This document shows, piece after piece, positions 28,201-36,521 of a stretch of 64,000 bases of DNA; within the stretch, counting starts at the first letter, position 1, and each line of letters opens with the position of its first letter. The stretch is from Streptomyces diastatochromogenes (lineage in GTDB: Bacteria; Actinomycetota; Actinomycetes; Streptomycetales; Streptomycetaceae). The translations under genes were made by a program, and so were the position numbers. Below the pieces are notes generated by a model. That model worked only from the letters and a program-made list of their open reading frames with translations, did not search any database and was not told the origin of the DNA. The stretch covers positions 22,786 to 86,785 of the forward strand of contig NZ_MCGQ01000045.1 in assembly GCF_002242805.1 (NCBI RefSeq), written 5' to 3'.

Positions 28201-29868
28201 CGGCATCCGGGTGGAGATCAGCCCGATTCCCTTGAGCTGGAGAAATCCGGCGAACTCCAGCTCCACGGCCCCGGCGTACTCGCCGCGCTCGGCATCGACG
28301 TACAGGTATCCACCACCGGAGAGCACCCCGGCGTCCACCGACAGCCCGACACCGTTCGGCGGCTTGAAACGGAACCCGAGGTCGAGGGGCCCGAGGCTCC
28401 CGCCGTCCTTCGGGAAGCCGAGTGTCACGACGAGACCGACCCGGTCGACGGCGGCCTTGACGGGCCCGAACTCCGCGGTGAACGCCCCGGAGATCTCCAC
28501 CGGCACGGCGGGGCCGTCGCCGATCCCGACGCTGAGGTAGAGCGTGGTGACCTCGACGGGACCGAGTTCTAGGTGCACGGGGATCGACAGATCCAGGGAG
28601 CCGCTGCCTTCGAGACGCAGCCCGGAAGACGGCGCCCACAGCGCGGTGACGTCGACGCCGGACTCGATCCGGCCGCCGCGGGTGACGGCCCGCAGGAAGC
28701 CGTCGCCTTCGGAGAGGTCGATGAGGAGGTGTCCGCCCTTGAGGTCCAGGCGTGCGGAGGGCTCTGCGGTGACACCGGCACCGGCGCTCGCCTCGGCCTG
28801 CAGTCCGAGGGCGAGGGCGAAGTGCCCCAGCTCCAGACGGGAGCCGCCGGCCTGCCCGATGAGCAGCATGGGCGTGCCGTCCGGGCGCCGTGCCTCCAGG
28901 CCGAGTTCGGCAGAGAGCTTGAGGTCGCCTTCTGGATGGAACGCGATCGCCAGGGGTGGGGTGACGACGGCCCGCAGCCCGGCGTCGAAGGCGGCGGCCG
29001 CTTCGATGGCCAGCTTCCAGAGCGAGCCCGGCCCGGCCGTCACCGAGAACTCCCCGGCCGACCCGCCGTCGGCCTGTACCGACAGGGACGGGGGAGTGGT
29101 CGACCTGTCGGCGAGCAGCCGCGTCAGCAGCACGTCGAACGCGGGCGGCAGCCCGGGCTGTTCGGGCGGCCCCTGGTACCGGTAGGGCTGTCCGAGGGCG
29201 AACAGGTGGTCGGCGAGGATGCGGAACAGCTCCAGGCCGTCGAACTCCGCCGTGCCGAAGCCGAAGACCTCGCGCATCAGCCCGGCGGGATCGGTGAGCA
29301 GGCTGAGCAGCCGGTCCAGGCGCAGGGCGCGTCGCCGTACGGGCAGCCGGGTCGGATCGTCCGGGTCGAGGATCGCGGGGACACTCTCGACGACGCCGGT
29401 CAGCGTGAGCGCGCCGACGACCGCCTCGCTCCTGCCTTCGAGATGGGTGATCAGCGCGTGGTCGAGCAGGCGCCGGGGCAACTGCCGTACCTCCGCGGCG
29501 AGCCGCAGGCGCTGAGCGTCCGTGAGGTACTGGTCCGCGGCCACCGCGCTCGCCAGGGCCGGGCCGAGGCCTGCGACAGCCGAGAGCACCTGTCCCAGAA
29601 CTCCCACCAGCGAGGCGCCCGCACGGACGATCTCCGCCGGCTCACCGGCTTCGATCGCCCGCGTGAGGCCGTCGACCGCGGGCCCGAGCCCGGCCGACTG
29701 CACGGTCACCGTGCCGATACCGCCGGCCGCGCCGCCCAGCCCGCCCGGAAGCCACAGCCCCAACTCCTGGAAGAACTGGTCCCGCCGTTCCTCGCCCAGC
29801 CACTCGTGCAGCGGCTGCAGCGCCCGGGCGAGCTCCCTGGCCAGCAGCTCCAGCGTCCCCGCTGCCAT
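25219..29868 (-). CDS. 1549-residue DUF6603-like protein with C-terminal kelch propeller
   Basis: Three regions are visible. Residues ~1-330 are helical and Leu/Ala-rich. Residues ~330-960 are long repeated beta-strand segments that match my memory of the DUF6603 family: GFSLLVVITAEFGTGIQLGY, then GGIIGLNR, APRIISDLRQFFPPEDGKF, GWGTPTLV, LSVGGFHPSYKPP, ITSNTVQFGA, FDALFRFSPFAFVISV and an LLFFEISADFDISWGEEHN end. Residues ~1185-1549 are about seven kelch repeats (VLVAGGQGTDGG and the like). No signal peptide is present. The ATG follows the protease stop by one base. DUF6603 has no established function that I know of; the amphipathic beta repeats could build a long beta structure. A kelch domain fused to it would be a docking module. 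Confidence 0.8.
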   Translation of the reverse strand: MAAGTLELLARELARALQPLHEWLGEERRDQFFQELGLWLPGGLGGAAGGIGTVTVQSAGLGPAVDGLTRAIEAGEPAEIVRAGASLVGVLGQVLSAVAGLGPALASAVAADQYLTDAQRLRLAAEVRQLPRRLLDHALITHLEGRSEAVVGALTLTGVVESVPAILDPDDPTRLPVRRRALRLDRLLSLLTDPAGLMREVFGFGTAEFDGLELFRILADHLFALGQPYRYQGPPEQPGLPPAFDVLLTRLLADRSTTPPSLSVQADGGSAGEFSVTAGPGSLWKLAIEAAAAFDAGLRAVVTPPLAIAFHPEGDLKLSAELGLEARRPDGTPMLLIGQAGGSRLELGHFALALGLQAEASAGAGVTAEPSARLDLKGGHLLIDLSEGDGFLRAVTRGGRIESGVDVTALWAPSSGLRLEGSGSLDLSIPVHLELGPVEVTTLYLSVGIGDGPAVPVEISGAFTAEFGPVKAAVDRVGLVVTLGFPKDGGSLGPLDLGFRFKPPNGVGLSVDAGVLSGGGYLYVDAERGEYAGAVELEFAGFLQLKGIGLISTRMPDRPDGFSLLVVITAEFGTGIQLGYGFTLLAVGGIIGLNRAMNLRALTEGVHSGRIESVMFPRDVVANAPRIISDLRQFFPPEDGKFLIGPMAKIGWGTPTLVSVSLGLIIEVPGNLAVLGVLKCVLPTEQLPLLVLQVQFIGAVEFDKSRLWFYARLFESRILWMTIDGGMGLYVAWGDSPDLVLSVGGFHPSYKPPALPFPVPDRLSVDIINMPGRLIRVSGYFAITSNTVQFGAEALLRFGFEDFGIEGHVTFDALFRFSPFAFVISVSASVTLKAFGAGIFGIDLRFQLEGPSPWRAHGRGSISLLFFEISADFDISWGEEHNTTLPPVEVLALLAGEIGKTEGWETRLPTADTRHLVTLRRLADTDDLVLHPRGTLFVRQRSVPLGVRIDRVGAQRPSDGKRFTIAPDPAGGLVQLSLPAEKFAMAQFQDMDDAAKLSRPAYEDQDAGLELSAAPDALAAPRAVRRSARYEMHVFDSRKPHTRPTAHAAAAAAPRAVVASGGRTKRFQNVDAAVFRQLLDGSSTSRSPLSRTEAGRRQPFAAEDTVRVAAQRFVIAYVRNNVQAFPPSAGLGAATFRSQATAEDALSDWLVADPGLAGTLHVIRESEVSAPLAAPNTWTDAAPAPFGAAGGEAVRLAGGAVLLAGGRDRAGSSLASAALFDPVGGVWEAAPDMAAARRGHTVTLLADGRVLVAGGQGTDGGALDSAEIYDPVTRVWSTVAPLPGARFGHSATLLGDGTVLIAGGTGARGEREHASLASAELFDPRTGAWAEDERRPAPMGDARSGHRAVRLSDARGRVLVVGGALHTGAGRAALAYCELYDPGSRTWTPAGSLAVPRTGHQATLLADGTVLVTGGDPGDTPVGARFSTACAASVEQYSPGTDSWAACPDLPVAGRGSHRAVALRTGRVLVFGGTGRRDPAASGLRGAVLYDPAARTWTATGGLATGRSETVAVELADGRVLTTGGLVRSGPATPDGTDDVTATTELHTP

Positions 29869-29869
29869 G

Positions 29870-32548
29870 TCACCGCCCCCCGTCCACGGATACGTCGAGT
29901 TCGGACAGCCGGGCCCCGGGAAGCGCGAGCACGAAGGCGCGGTGGGTGGCGATCCCCTCCTGGAGGCCGGGGCCGCCGGCGTGGTGCAGTGTGTCGAGCA
30001 GCCGTGCCAGCCCCTCGGCGACGGACCGTCCGCCTAGCGTGCGGGGCACGGGCAGGTCGGGGTCCAGTTCGCTGAACAGCAGCAGCCGCACCAGCAGCGG
30101 CCCGTGCATCCGGTGCCAGGCCACGGTCACCCTTCGGTCGCGGACGACCAGCCGTTGCACCTCCTCCTGGTGCACGGCGACGAGCGAGGCCAGGTGACGC
30201 CCTGCGGGAGTGTTCTCCAGCCGTGCTCGCACCTGCCCCATCCGGGTCGCGAACGGGACGCGAGCGGCCGGGTAGGCGGCCGTGGGGAGGACGAGGGGTT
30301 CGTCGGTGGGGTGGGGGGCGGCGAGGGCGGAGCGCGCTGCCACGGCGTGTCGTACGGCATCCACGGCCTTCTCCGGATTGATCCGGCCGTAGCCCCAGCC
30401 GCTGTCCAGTTGCGTCGGGGGCACCGGAGGCACGGGGGGAGAGCAGGTGCCGGTCAGATGGGTGAGGAGGCTTCCTTGGTCCAGGGTTCCGTCGACTTCG
30501 AACATGAGGGCGACGACACCCGCGACGTAGGGCGCGGCCAGGCTGGTGCCGCTCTCCCTGCGGTAGAGCGGGAGAGTCGTGTCGATTCCTCTGTTCTGCG
30601 CGGAGGTGATCTCCACTCCGGGGGCGCACAGCTCCGGTTTGAGCCGGAGGTCGGTGGTCGGGCCGTGGCTGGAGTCGGGGGCGAGACGGTCGTCCCTGGT
30701 GTCGTACGACCCGACGGTGATCGCCTGCCGGGCAGTGCCCGGCGCGGTGACGGTCCTGCTCTGATTCTGATCGATCCGGAGGAACCTGCCCGATGGGTCC
30801 TTCGCGTCGCCGAACGTCACGCACCAGAGATCGAACCGGGTGGCGTTGCCTGTTGTCTCCCGCAGCGTGATGGTCCAGGTCCCCGGCGTGATCGGCCCGC
30901 CGGGCGGAGGGTCGAGCTGCAGGTCGAGATGGCGTTTCCCGCTCGGTGGCTCGGCCGGCCGGTACAGGTAGCGCACGGTGTGTCCCTTGTCGCCGCCGAG
31001 CCGAGCGCTCCCGTAGTCCTTCGCCGAGGCGTCCGGTTTCAGGGGGGACGTGAGCGTGGGGCCGGTGTTTCCGTTGCCGCCCGGGGCGTTCGGGGGTGCG
31101 GTCAGGGTGACGCTGAGCTGTCCCGGGCCCTCGTACCACAGGTGCAGATGGTTGGTCTGTGTGTCTTGGGGCTGGACGGCGTACCGGATGACCGTCGGCC
31201 CGTTCGCCGGGGCGATGTTCGTGGTGTGGTGCCCTCCGTCGTACGGCTGGCGGGGCTGCCCGGGCTGAGGGGGGTTGTAGAACCCGCCTTCGTTGCCGGC
31301 GGCCGCGACCACGGATCGTCCGGGCTTGTCGTGGACCATGTCGTCGAGTGCGAGGGACAGCGGATCGGTACCGTCGCCCGAGCTGTCCATCCGGACGAGG
31401 CTCACGCTCAGCACGGTCGGCTTGGCGAACTCACCCGGGGCGAGCCAGGGTTGCGTGAAGATGTGCTGCGCGGCCCGCAGGACCCCGGAGCGCGAGATCA
31501 CCCTGCAGGCCACGATGTCGGCTCCGGGCGCGACACCGAGCGGTTGGTCGCGCTTGCAACACGCCTTGGCCACCGCGCCGACGCCCGCCGCGATGCCGGC
31601 GACAAGGGTGCCGTGGCCGACGCTGTCGAAGTCCTGGGAGACGAACTTCCCGCGTGGCTGGGCCTGCAGGGCGGCGTCGATCTCGGCCCGGGTGATGTGC
31701 CGCCCGCGGCGGACGCGAACGGCTCCCCGGGTGAAGGAGGGCACGGCCCGGATCGCGCCCAACTGAGCCTGGTCGATGTTGGCGGTGTCGTAGATGCCGG
31801 AGAAGTCGATCCGGACGGGGCTGGAGGGGAGTGGCCCGCCGGTGACCTGGATGTCACCGGGGTCGATCTGCACGAAGGACTCGAGGGCCTGTTGCACGGT
31901 GGACGCGGAGAGGGGGAGGGTGAGGGATGCCGTCTTCTCTTCCGGCCTCCCGCTCACCGACTGCCAGTACAGGACGATGGAGCCCGCCGCATCGCTGGTG
32001 CACTCGATGGTCTGGCGCAGGCTCTCGTCCCACAGCGAGACGATGCGTGTGCGGGGCGGGTTGCTGCCCGGCTGGATGAAGGCGGGGTGATAGATGTCGA
32101 TGCCGGTGTCGGCGAGGCCGACGACCGCGCCCTTGCCGGTGACGCCGCTGGGCAGAGGAGGGATCGCCTCGGCGTGCGGTGCCGTGGCGTCGCCCGCGGC
32201 CGTGGAGGGTGGGTCCGGGGCGTGCGGGTGCCCCCGCCCCGCATCCGGTGGTGTGCCCGCGGGACGGGATCGCCCCGGCGGCCATACCCGCGCGTTGGTG
32301 TGGATGGCCTTGACCCCTGCCACCGCGGCGACCTTCTCGAGGTCGGCCAAGGCGATCGTGCCGACGGCGATCCGTTGCGTGCGGAACTCGGTCCACAGTC
32401 CGGCGCGTTCGGCGGCGGCGAAGTCGCCCTCGATGTGCACCATGACGTTCTGCTGCTCGCGGCTCGCCGCCGCGGCGGCCTCGGCAGCGAGGCCCTTCAT
32501 TGTCTGAAGACGAGAGAGAAGTGGTCCGTCGAGTTTGCTGATCACCAC
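29870..32548 (-). CDS. S8 subtilisin-like serine protease with inserted domains
   Basis: The protein is 892 residues if it starts at the GTG pair 32548/32545; a TTG at 32635 is in frame but coincides with the -35 element. The triad is complete: Asp in VGLADTGIDIYHP (about 147), His in SVGHGTLVAGIAA (about 312), Ser in ESGTSLAAPYVAG (about 669), with the oxyanion Asn in AAAGNEGG (about 419). Residues ~10-90 look like a propeptide or inhibitor-I9-like domain. Spacing is unusual: about 165 residues from Asp to His and 250 from Asn to Ser, so two domains are inserted into the catalytic fold. There is no signal peptide. As first gene of the operon it may mature or regulate the large partner proteins. 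Confidence 0.85.
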   Translation of the reverse strand: MVISKLDGPLLSRLQTMKGLAAEAAAAASREQQNVMVHIEGDFAAAERAGLWTEFRTQRIAVGTIALADLEKVAAVAGVKAIHTNARVWPPGRSRPAGTPPDAGRGHPHAPDPPSTAAGDATAPHAEAIPPLPSGVTGKGAVVGLADTGIDIYHPAFIQPGSNPPRTRIVSLWDESLRQTIECTSDAAGSIVLYWQSVSGRPEEKTASLTLPLSASTVQQALESFVQIDPGDIQVTGGPLPSSPVRIDFSGIYDTANIDQAQLGAIRAVPSFTRGAVRVRRGRHITRAEIDAALQAQPRGKFVSQDFDSVGHGTLVAGIAAGVGAVAKACCKRDQPLGVAPGADIVACRVISRSGVLRAAQHIFTQPWLAPGEFAKPTVLSVSLVRMDSSGDGTDPLSLALDDMVHDKPGRSVVAAAGNEGGFYNPPQPGQPRQPYDGGHHTTNIAPANGPTVIRYAVQPQDTQTNHLHLWYEGPGQLSVTLTAPPNAPGGNGNTGPTLTSPLKPDASAKDYGSARLGGDKGHTVRYLYRPAEPPSGKRHLDLQLDPPPGGPITPGTWTITLRETTGNATRFDLWCVTFGDAKDPSGRFLRIDQNQSRTVTAPGTARQAITVGSYDTRDDRLAPDSSHGPTTDLRLKPELCAPGVEITSAQNRGIDTTLPLYRRESGTSLAAPYVAGVVALMFEVDGTLDQGSLLTHLTGTCSPPVPPVPPTQLDSGWGYGRINPEKAVDAVRHAVAARSALAAPHPTDEPLVLPTAAYPAARVPFATRMGQVRARLENTPAGRHLASLVAVHQEEVQRLVVRDRRVTVAWHRMHGPLLVRLLLFSELDPDLPVPRTLGGRSVAEGLARLLDTLHHAGGPGLQEGIATHRAFVLALPGARLSELDVSVDGGR

Positions 32549-32957
32549 ACGGCACCCCCGCGCCGAGCAGACCGCTTTCGCGGTGTTCCCCCGTGGTCGG
32601 CGCCAAGCGTAAAGGCCTGCGAAGTTATGCGTCAATTGGCTTGTGGGGGCGGAATTTTGATGGCATCGGCGCTCTGAAAGATGGCTTGAACGGGTGGATT
32701 GGCCGAAATTGGTTAATCAGTTCGAGGTTATAGCGACGGTAAATCCTATGCAGGAATTGACTGTTGCCCTAGCATGCCCGCTTCACCGTCCAACTCGGCG
32801 GTCAGGGCCTCGCTTTGGCTCGCATTGCCGAATCGCCTGAGTGAGCATCGCGTTTTTCGGGCACCCCCTCACCGAGACACCAGCACCGCGACCCGGGGGG
32901 TACGCCCCTGGGGCGAGGACGGCGGCTGACCACCGCCGTACAGACGGGGGAAAGCCC
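32549..32957. other. 409-base divergent intergenic region
   Basis: This holds the minus-strand operon promoter and, between about 32640 and 32760, a stretch noticeably richer in A and T than its surroundings. For the plus strand I see only weak promoter matches (TTGGTT near 32710 with TAGCGA 16 bases on). A GC-rich, hairpin-prone segment lies near 32890-32925. The M14 gene's ribosome site (GGGGGAAAG) ends the region. No short ORF with convincing support was found. Confidence 0.5.
32606..32635 (-). promoter_or_regulatory. promoter of the S8/DUF6603 operon
   Basis: Reading the minus strand, TTGACG (32635-32630) is followed by an 18-base spacer and TACGCT (32611-32606). This is a strong principal-sigma-type promoter. 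It shows that the TTG at 32635 is not a start codon and gives a leader of about 50 bases before the GTG at 32548. Confidence 0.7.
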
Positions 32958-35900
32958 ATGACAGGAATCAGCGCTGTCGCCGACGACCCAGTGCAGGAGG
33001 CGCAGCAGGAAGTCGAGCGTTACCGACAGGCCGGCGACCGGCCCAACCTTGCCCGCGCGCTGGTCAGGCTGTCGGCGCTGCTGCGGAACGCGGGCCGCCT
33101 GCCGGAGGCGATCTCGGCCGGGGAGGAGGCCGTCTCGATCTTCCGCGAGTTGCACAGCGAAGCCGAGCTGGCATGGGCGCTGCAGAACCTCGCCGCCCGC
33201 TACTCGGAGGCCGGACAGCACGACAGGTCCGTGACAGCCGCCCGCGAACGCTGCGACATCCTCCGCCGCCTGGACGACCGTCCCACGCTGGCCGAGGCCC
33301 TGATCACCCTCTCCGCGTATCTCCAGCACAGCAGGGCCTTCGACGAGGCCGTGGCGGCGGCCGAGGAAGGCGTCGCGATCTACCGCGAGTCGGGGAACGA
33401 GCCGGGTCTTGCCTGGGCGTTGGAGAACCTGGCGAACCGGTGTTCGGCGGCGGGGCAGCACGAGAAGTCCGTGGCCGCGGGGCAGGAGTGCGTCGACATC
33501 CACCGCCGGCGCGGCGACCGCCCGAACCTCGCCCGCACCCTGATCATCCTCAGCGCGTACCAGTACCATGCCGCCGCGTACGCCCAGGCGGTGGCGGCGG
33601 CCGAGGAAGGCGTCGCGATCTACCGCGAGTCGGGGAACGAGCCGGGTCTTGCCTGGGCGTTGGAGAACCTGGCGAACCGGTATTCGGCGGCGGGACAGCA
33701 CGAGAAGTCCGTGGCCGCGGGGCGGGAATGCTGTGACATCCACCGCCGGCGCGGCGAACTTCCCGACCTTGCCCGCAGCCTGGTCGTCCTCAGCTCCTAC
33801 CTGCGGCACCTGCGGTCCTTCGCCGAGGCCATCGACACGGCCATCGACGGCACCGGCTTCTACCGCGAGCTGCGCAACGACTCCGGCGAGGCATGGGCGC
33901 TGGAGAACCTCAACTCCTGCTATGCCGCAGCGCCGTGGCTGCGCGTCAAACGCGCCCAGGTCTCGGCTCCCGACTTCGACGCGCTGCGCTCCGCGCTCAC
34001 CGAGGCGCAGGTACGCGCGGTGGGCGGGATCCAGCGGGACGAGTCCGGAACGGTGCGCGCGGAGGTCTACGCGACCGTGGAGCGGCTGGACGCCATCCGG
34101 GCCCGGGGCCTCACGGCCGACGTGGTCGACGACAACACCCAGTACTGGCTCGACCGCCAGAAAGAGGTGGGCCGCGGCAACCGCTTCGCCGACGGTACGG
34201 CCCCCTCGGGCCTCGGCGTACCGGGCGGCACCGGCCTGGGCGACCTCTATCTGAACGTGGACGAGGTGGACACCGCCGTCCGCAACCTCGCCGCGACCTA
34301 CGGCGATCTCTGCCGGCTCATCGAACTCCCCGAACGGACCGCGTCGGAGGCGCACCGCGTCAGCCACGCGCTGCGGCTCGGTACCGGCGCCGAGCACAGC
34401 CGCCCGACCGTGCTGCTGCTCGGCGGCCAGCACGCCCGCGAGTGGGGAGGCTGCGAGATCCTGGTGAACCTCGCGGCCGACCTCCTCCAGGCCTACCGAA
34501 CCGGTACGGGCCTGCGCTACGGCGGCCGGGAGATCTCGCCCGTCGAGGTGCGGACCGTGCTGGAACGGCTGCACCTGCTCGTCTTCCCCATGGTCAACCC
34601 CGACGGCCGGCACCACAGCCAGTACCGCAAGGGCGACTGGCGCAAGAACCGGAACCCCGCCTACGGCGTGCCCGAGGTGAGCGGCGTCGACCTCAACCGC
34701 AACTACGACTTCCTCTTCGACCTCGGAAAGTACTGGGCGCCCGTGACCGAGGACGGTGAGGCTCCGCTGTACACGTCCGCCGACCCGAACGAATACGAGG
34801 TGTACCAGGGGCCGAGGCCGTTCTCCGAGGCCGAGACCCTGAACGTGAAATGGCTGCTCGACACCCATCCGCGGGTGCGCTGGCAGGTCGACGTACACAG
34901 CTACACCCAGGTGTTCGGCCACAACTGGAACGACGACGACAACCAGACCACGAATCCCGACATGAACTTCCGGAATCCCGCGTACGACGGGAAGCGCGGC
35001 GTCACCCGGAAGTCTCACCTCGGCCGGCCCCTGGAGGCCGCCTATCAGGAGTACATCACCGCCACCGACCTCGGCATCGTGCGGTCACTGACCCAGACTT
35101 TCACCGACGCGCTTCGGGCCGTCCGCGGCAAGGCGTACGCACCCGAACAAGGAGTGGCCACCTACGTCACCGCGGGCACCGTCGACGACTACGCCTACGC
35201 CAGGCACCTGGTCGATCCCGGACGGGAGAAGGTCCACGGGTTCTTCGTCGAGTTCAGCACGGAGTACGTGCCGACGTGGACCGAGATGACCGAGGTCATC
35301 CGTGACGTGTCCTCGGGGCTCTTCGCCTTCTGCCACCAGGCCGCCCTGGAGGCCGGCCGCATCGCCACCGTGACCCGTGACCCCGACTGGATGGACGTCT
35401 TCGGGGTCGGCGGAGACGGGCTGGCACGAGTGGCCTGGTGGCACGGCCAGTGGAACGACTGGCAGCCCATCGCCGGGCACACCTTCGTCCCGCACACCCC
35501 GATCACCGCCCTGTCCCGTGACCCCGACTGGATGGACATCTTCGCCATCGGCGCGGACGGAGTGGCCCGGGTCGCCTGGTGGAACGGGGGCTGGAACGCC
35601 TGGCAGCCGATCTACTCACGGACCTTCGCACCGGGCACGACCATCGCGGGGCAGAGCCGTAACTCCGACCAGATGGACCTGTTCGCGGTAGGTACCGACG
35701 GGCTCGTCTACAACGCGTGGTGGCACGGCAACTGGAACGACTGGCAGCCGATCGGCACGCGGAGGTTCACCGCCGGAGCCCAGGTCACCACGCTCACCCG
35801 CGATCCCGACTGGATGGATGTGTTCGCGGTCGGGGACGACGGGCGGGTGTACGTGGCGTGGTGGCACGGTGAGTGGAACGACTGGCAGCCGATCTACTCA

Positions 35901-36350
35901 CGGACCTTCGCACCGGGCACGACCATCGCGGGGCAGAGCCGCAACTCCGACCAGATGGACCTGTTCGCGGTAGGTACCGACGGGCTCGTCCACAACGCGT
36001 GGTGGCACGGCAACTGGAACGACTGGCAGCCCATCGGCACCAAGAGGTTCACCACCGGGACACCGCTGACCACGCTCACCCGCGATCCCGACTGGATGGA
36101 TGTGTTCGCGGTCGGGGACGACGGGCGGGTGTACGTGGCGTGGTGGCACGGCGAGTGGAACGACTGGCAGCCCATCGGCACCCGGACCTTCGCCCCCAAC
36201 ACCCCGATCGCGGCCCAGAGCCGTAATTCCGACCAGATGGACCTGTTCGCGATCGGCACCGACGGCCGGGTCTACAACGCGTGGTGGCACGGCAGCTGGC
36301 ACGACTGGCAGCCGATCGGCTCCGTCGGGATCGGCGTCGGCATCGGTTGA
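32958..36350 (+). CDS. TPR / M14 zinc carboxypeptidase / seven-bladed propeller fusion
   Basis: The 1130-residue protein starts at ATG 32958 after GGGGGAAAG. Residues ~10-330 are eight or so 40-residue TPRs (AWALENLANRYSAAGQHEKS type). Residues ~430-790 are an M14 carboxypeptidase: zinc ligands HARE (His492, Glu495) and His647 in VDVHSYTQ, and the catalytic Glu765 in VEFSTEY. Residues ~806-1130 are seven 47-residue repeats (MDVFAVGDDGRVYVAWWHG, then WNDWQPI) that should close a propeller like the PLL/DUF346 lectins. There is no signal peptide. TPR pairs and propeller blades are almost identical at DNA level, so they duplicated recently. It is divergent from the S8/DUF6603 operon; TPR for partners, propeller for glycan and peptidase for cargo is my inference. 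Confidence 0.88.
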   Translation: MTGISAVADDPVQEAQQEVERYRQAGDRPNLARALVRLSALLRNAGRLPEAISAGEEAVSIFRELHSEAELAWALQNLAARYSEAGQHDRSVTAARERCDILRRLDDRPTLAEALITLSAYLQHSRAFDEAVAAAEEGVAIYRESGNEPGLAWALENLANRCSAAGQHEKSVAAGQECVDIHRRRGDRPNLARTLIILSAYQYHAAAYAQAVAAAEEGVAIYRESGNEPGLAWALENLANRYSAAGQHEKSVAAGRECCDIHRRRGELPDLARSLVVLSSYLRHLRSFAEAIDTAIDGTGFYRELRNDSGEAWALENLNSCYAAAPWLRVKRAQVSAPDFDALRSALTEAQVRAVGGIQRDESGTVRAEVYATVERLDAIRARGLTADVVDDNTQYWLDRQKEVGRGNRFADGTAPSGLGVPGGTGLGDLYLNVDEVDTAVRNLAATYGDLCRLIELPERTASEAHRVSHALRLGTGAEHSRPTVLLLGGQHAREWGGCEILVNLAADLLQAYRTGTGLRYGGREISPVEVRTVLERLHLLVFPMVNPDGRHHSQYRKGDWRKNRNPAYGVPEVSGVDLNRNYDFLFDLGKYWAPVTEDGEAPLYTSADPNEYEVYQGPRPFSEAETLNVKWLLDTHPRVRWQVDVHSYTQVFGHNWNDDDNQTTNPDMNFRNPAYDGKRGVTRKSHLGRPLEAAYQEYITATDLGIVRSLTQTFTDALRAVRGKAYAPEQGVATYVTAGTVDDYAYARHLVDPGREKVHGFFVEFSTEYVPTWTEMTEVIRDVSSGLFAFCHQAALEAGRIATVTRDPDWMDVFGVGGDGLARVAWWHGQWNDWQPIAGHTFVPHTPITALSRDPDWMDIFAIGADGVARVAWWNGGWNAWQPIYSRTFAPGTTIAGQSRNSDQMDLFAVGTDGLVYNAWWHGNWNDWQPIGTRRFTAGAQVTTLTRDPDWMDVFAVGDDGRVYVAWWHGEWNDWQPIYSRTFAPGTTIAGQSRNSDQMDLFAVGTDGLVHNAWWHGNWNDWQPIGTKRFTTGTPLTTLTRDPDWMDVFAVGDDGRVYVAWWHGEWNDWQPIGTRTFAPNTPIAAQSRNSDQMDLFAIGTDGRVYNAWWHGSWHDWQPIGSVGIGVGIG
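33351..33720 (+). repeat. 240-bp direct repeat encoding two TPRs
   Basis: Positions 33351-33480 and 33591-33720 differ at only two bases. The period of 240 bases is two 40-residue TPRs. Near identity at silent sites points to recent duplication or gene conversion. Confidence 0.9.
35609..36040 (+). repeat. 282-bp direct repeat encoding two propeller blades
   Basis: The ~150 bases from 35609 recur from 35891 with about three differences. The period is 94 codons, or two 47-residue blades, and blades alternate between RDPDWMD and RNSDQMD openings. Copy number could change by recombination. Confidence 0.9.
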
Positions 36351-36357
36351 GGGCACC

Positions 36358-36391
36358 GTTGATCCCGTATACGAGAAATTCCGGTTGATCC
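36358..36391. repeat. GTTGATCC direct repeat after the M14 gene
   Basis: The octamer GTTGATCC occurs at 36358-36365 and 36384-36391, 26 bases apart, with an imperfect dyad GGATCTCGAAATCC shortly after. It lies before the small PSQAEGER gene and could be a regulator site. It is weak on its own. Confidence 0.25.
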
Positions 36392-36521
36392 TTTCCGCCA
36401 GGATCTCGAAATCCGGGCTTGGCGGGGAATGCGCGGCGGGGCAGGAGCTGCTCTCGCCCTGCTGCGATTCCCGGAGGAGTATGGAAGGCGAGTGAGCGAG
36501 GGCGAGCAAAGGGGGCCTGCC

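Noticed and set aside
32550..32635. TTG start for the S8 protease at 32635
   Set aside because: TTGACG there is the -35 of a well-spaced promoter whose -10 is TACGCT, so transcription starts downstream of it.
35372..36350. Possible CRISPR-like regular repeats
   Set aside because: The 141-base periodicity is in frame and encodes propeller blades; there are no short repeats with unique spacers.
13532..36350. Interpretation of the operon as a prophage tail or contractile injection system
   Set aside because: I see no sheath, tube, VgrG-like spike, LysM baseplate protein, AAA ATPase or tape-measure signature, so the large proteins alone do not support it.
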